A stretch of 41,899 nt of DNA from Treponema sp. (lineage in GTDB: Bacteria > Spirochaetota > Spirochaetia > Treponematales > Treponemataceae): the NCBI GenBank assembly GCA_024693715.1, contig JAILKS010000067.1:1-41899 (forward strand). The letters run 5' to 3'. Positions within the stretch are counted from its first letter, which is position 1. The number at the start of each line of letters is the position of its first letter. The position numbers were made by a program, and so were the translations under genes. The notes beneath the pieces are model-generated. The model saw only the letters and a list, made by a program, of their open reading frames with translations. It was not told where the DNA came from and made no database searches. Below, in pieces: positions 41,549-41,899 of this stretch.

Positions 41549-41592
41549 GTAATCAAGAACACCGTTAGAAAGATTTTTGAAATTTCATATAT
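41549..41592 (-). other. Decayed junction upstream of the DUF262-type remnant
   Basis: This gap holds remnant codons in frame with the DUF262-type ORF (reading NFKNLSNGVLDY) after a TGA, and no promoter or ribosome site. It is probably residual coding DNA. Confidence 0.4.
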
Positions 41593-41892
41593 TTATCTAG
41601 AAAAAGTTTTCCTATGTGATTGTACTATTGTTCCATCCTCTTTTAGATATGCAATTTGAGAATAAGATGGTAAATATCGTTCTGCCTTAAAATCAAACAC
41701 ATTAGTGATTTGTTTTTCTCCTAATAAAGACCACATTATTGTATAATCGGAGTTCTTTATAAAATTTAAAATCTTTTCTTTATCTCCCATCAAGGCATTT
41801 TGTCTTTTTTGTGATTCGCCGTCATCAAAAAAAACTAATTCTCCTGTTGAATCATAAAAATAACTTTCATTTTCTTTCAGTCTTAATTTCAT
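41593..41892 (-). CDS. Hypothetical protein or C-terminal fragment
   Basis: The 99-codon frame starts at ATG 41892, but it stays open to the window edge, so it may be the end of a longer protein. It is polar with no signal peptide; segments such as NFIKNSDYTIMWSLLGEKQI resemble C-terminal domains of large uncharacterised bacterial proteins, but I give no family. AAAA-rich DNA precedes the ATG without a ribosome site, favouring the fragment view. It is 5' of the broken nuclease genes and on the same strand. Confidence 0.5.
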   Translation of the reverse strand: MKLRLKENESYFYDSTGELVFFDDGESQKRQNALMGDKEKILNFIKNSDYTIMWSLLGEKQITNVFDFKAERYLPSYSQIAYLKEDGTIVQSHRKTFSR

Positions 41893-41899
41893 TTTTTGT

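Overview
The window looks like a chromosomal segment of a low-GC spirochaete, most probably a host- or gut-associated Treponema relative. This is inferred from strong AT bias, the mix of housekeeping genes, spirochaete-style lipoproteins and a multidomain protein resembling Treponema polymorphic-toxin-type proteins. No rRNA gene, recognisable tRNA, CRISPR array or intact insertion sequence was seen.

Layout. (1) 1-4068: a tight minus-strand accessory operon, running off the left edge, for a DUF4157-type HExxH protein, a 67-aa protein, a 601-aa composite protein with a papain-like C-terminus, an FGE/SUMF1-fold protein and a WG-repeat lipoprotein. (2) 4096-10459: a GH127-type beta-L-arabinofuranosidase, a DUF1846 protein and a two-SPOR-domain exported protein. 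(3) 10644-14086: plus-strand pta, an unknown gene and cstA (acetyl-phosphate metabolism and pyruvate/peptide uptake). (4) 14110-18090: a lipoprotein with a broken paralogue beside it, a DUF1295 membrane protein, gltX, a low-molecular-weight phosphatase and a 16-codon ORF. (5) 18194-24741: dnaE-yggT-recG. (6) 24743-30657: a VIT/vWA/DUF2135 protein, a sigma-70-family factor behind a very good sigma-54 promoter, a PlsC-like protein and an O-methyltransferase. (7) 30693-33554: asnS and a YihY-cNMP fusion. (8) 33581-37846: an operon of PHP protein, galK, polysaccharide deacetylase and CBS/DRTGG pyrophosphatase. (9) 37868-41899: an accessory tail with an autoregulated-looking Fic gene, a 39-aa membrane peptide plus MIF-like tautomerase, a GC-rich structured element and decayed HNH/DUF262-type nuclease genes.

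Most notable: a possible RpoN-to-RpoS-like sigma cascade (sigma-54 promoter at 28671-28686), five evenly spaced GTAC half-sites over the Fic promoter, and five genes whose -10 hexamer ends exactly 6 nt before the ATG with no Shine-Dalgarno, suggesting leaderless mRNAs. The five-gene accessory operon at the left edge is the best candidate for an undescribed system, but its function is unknown.
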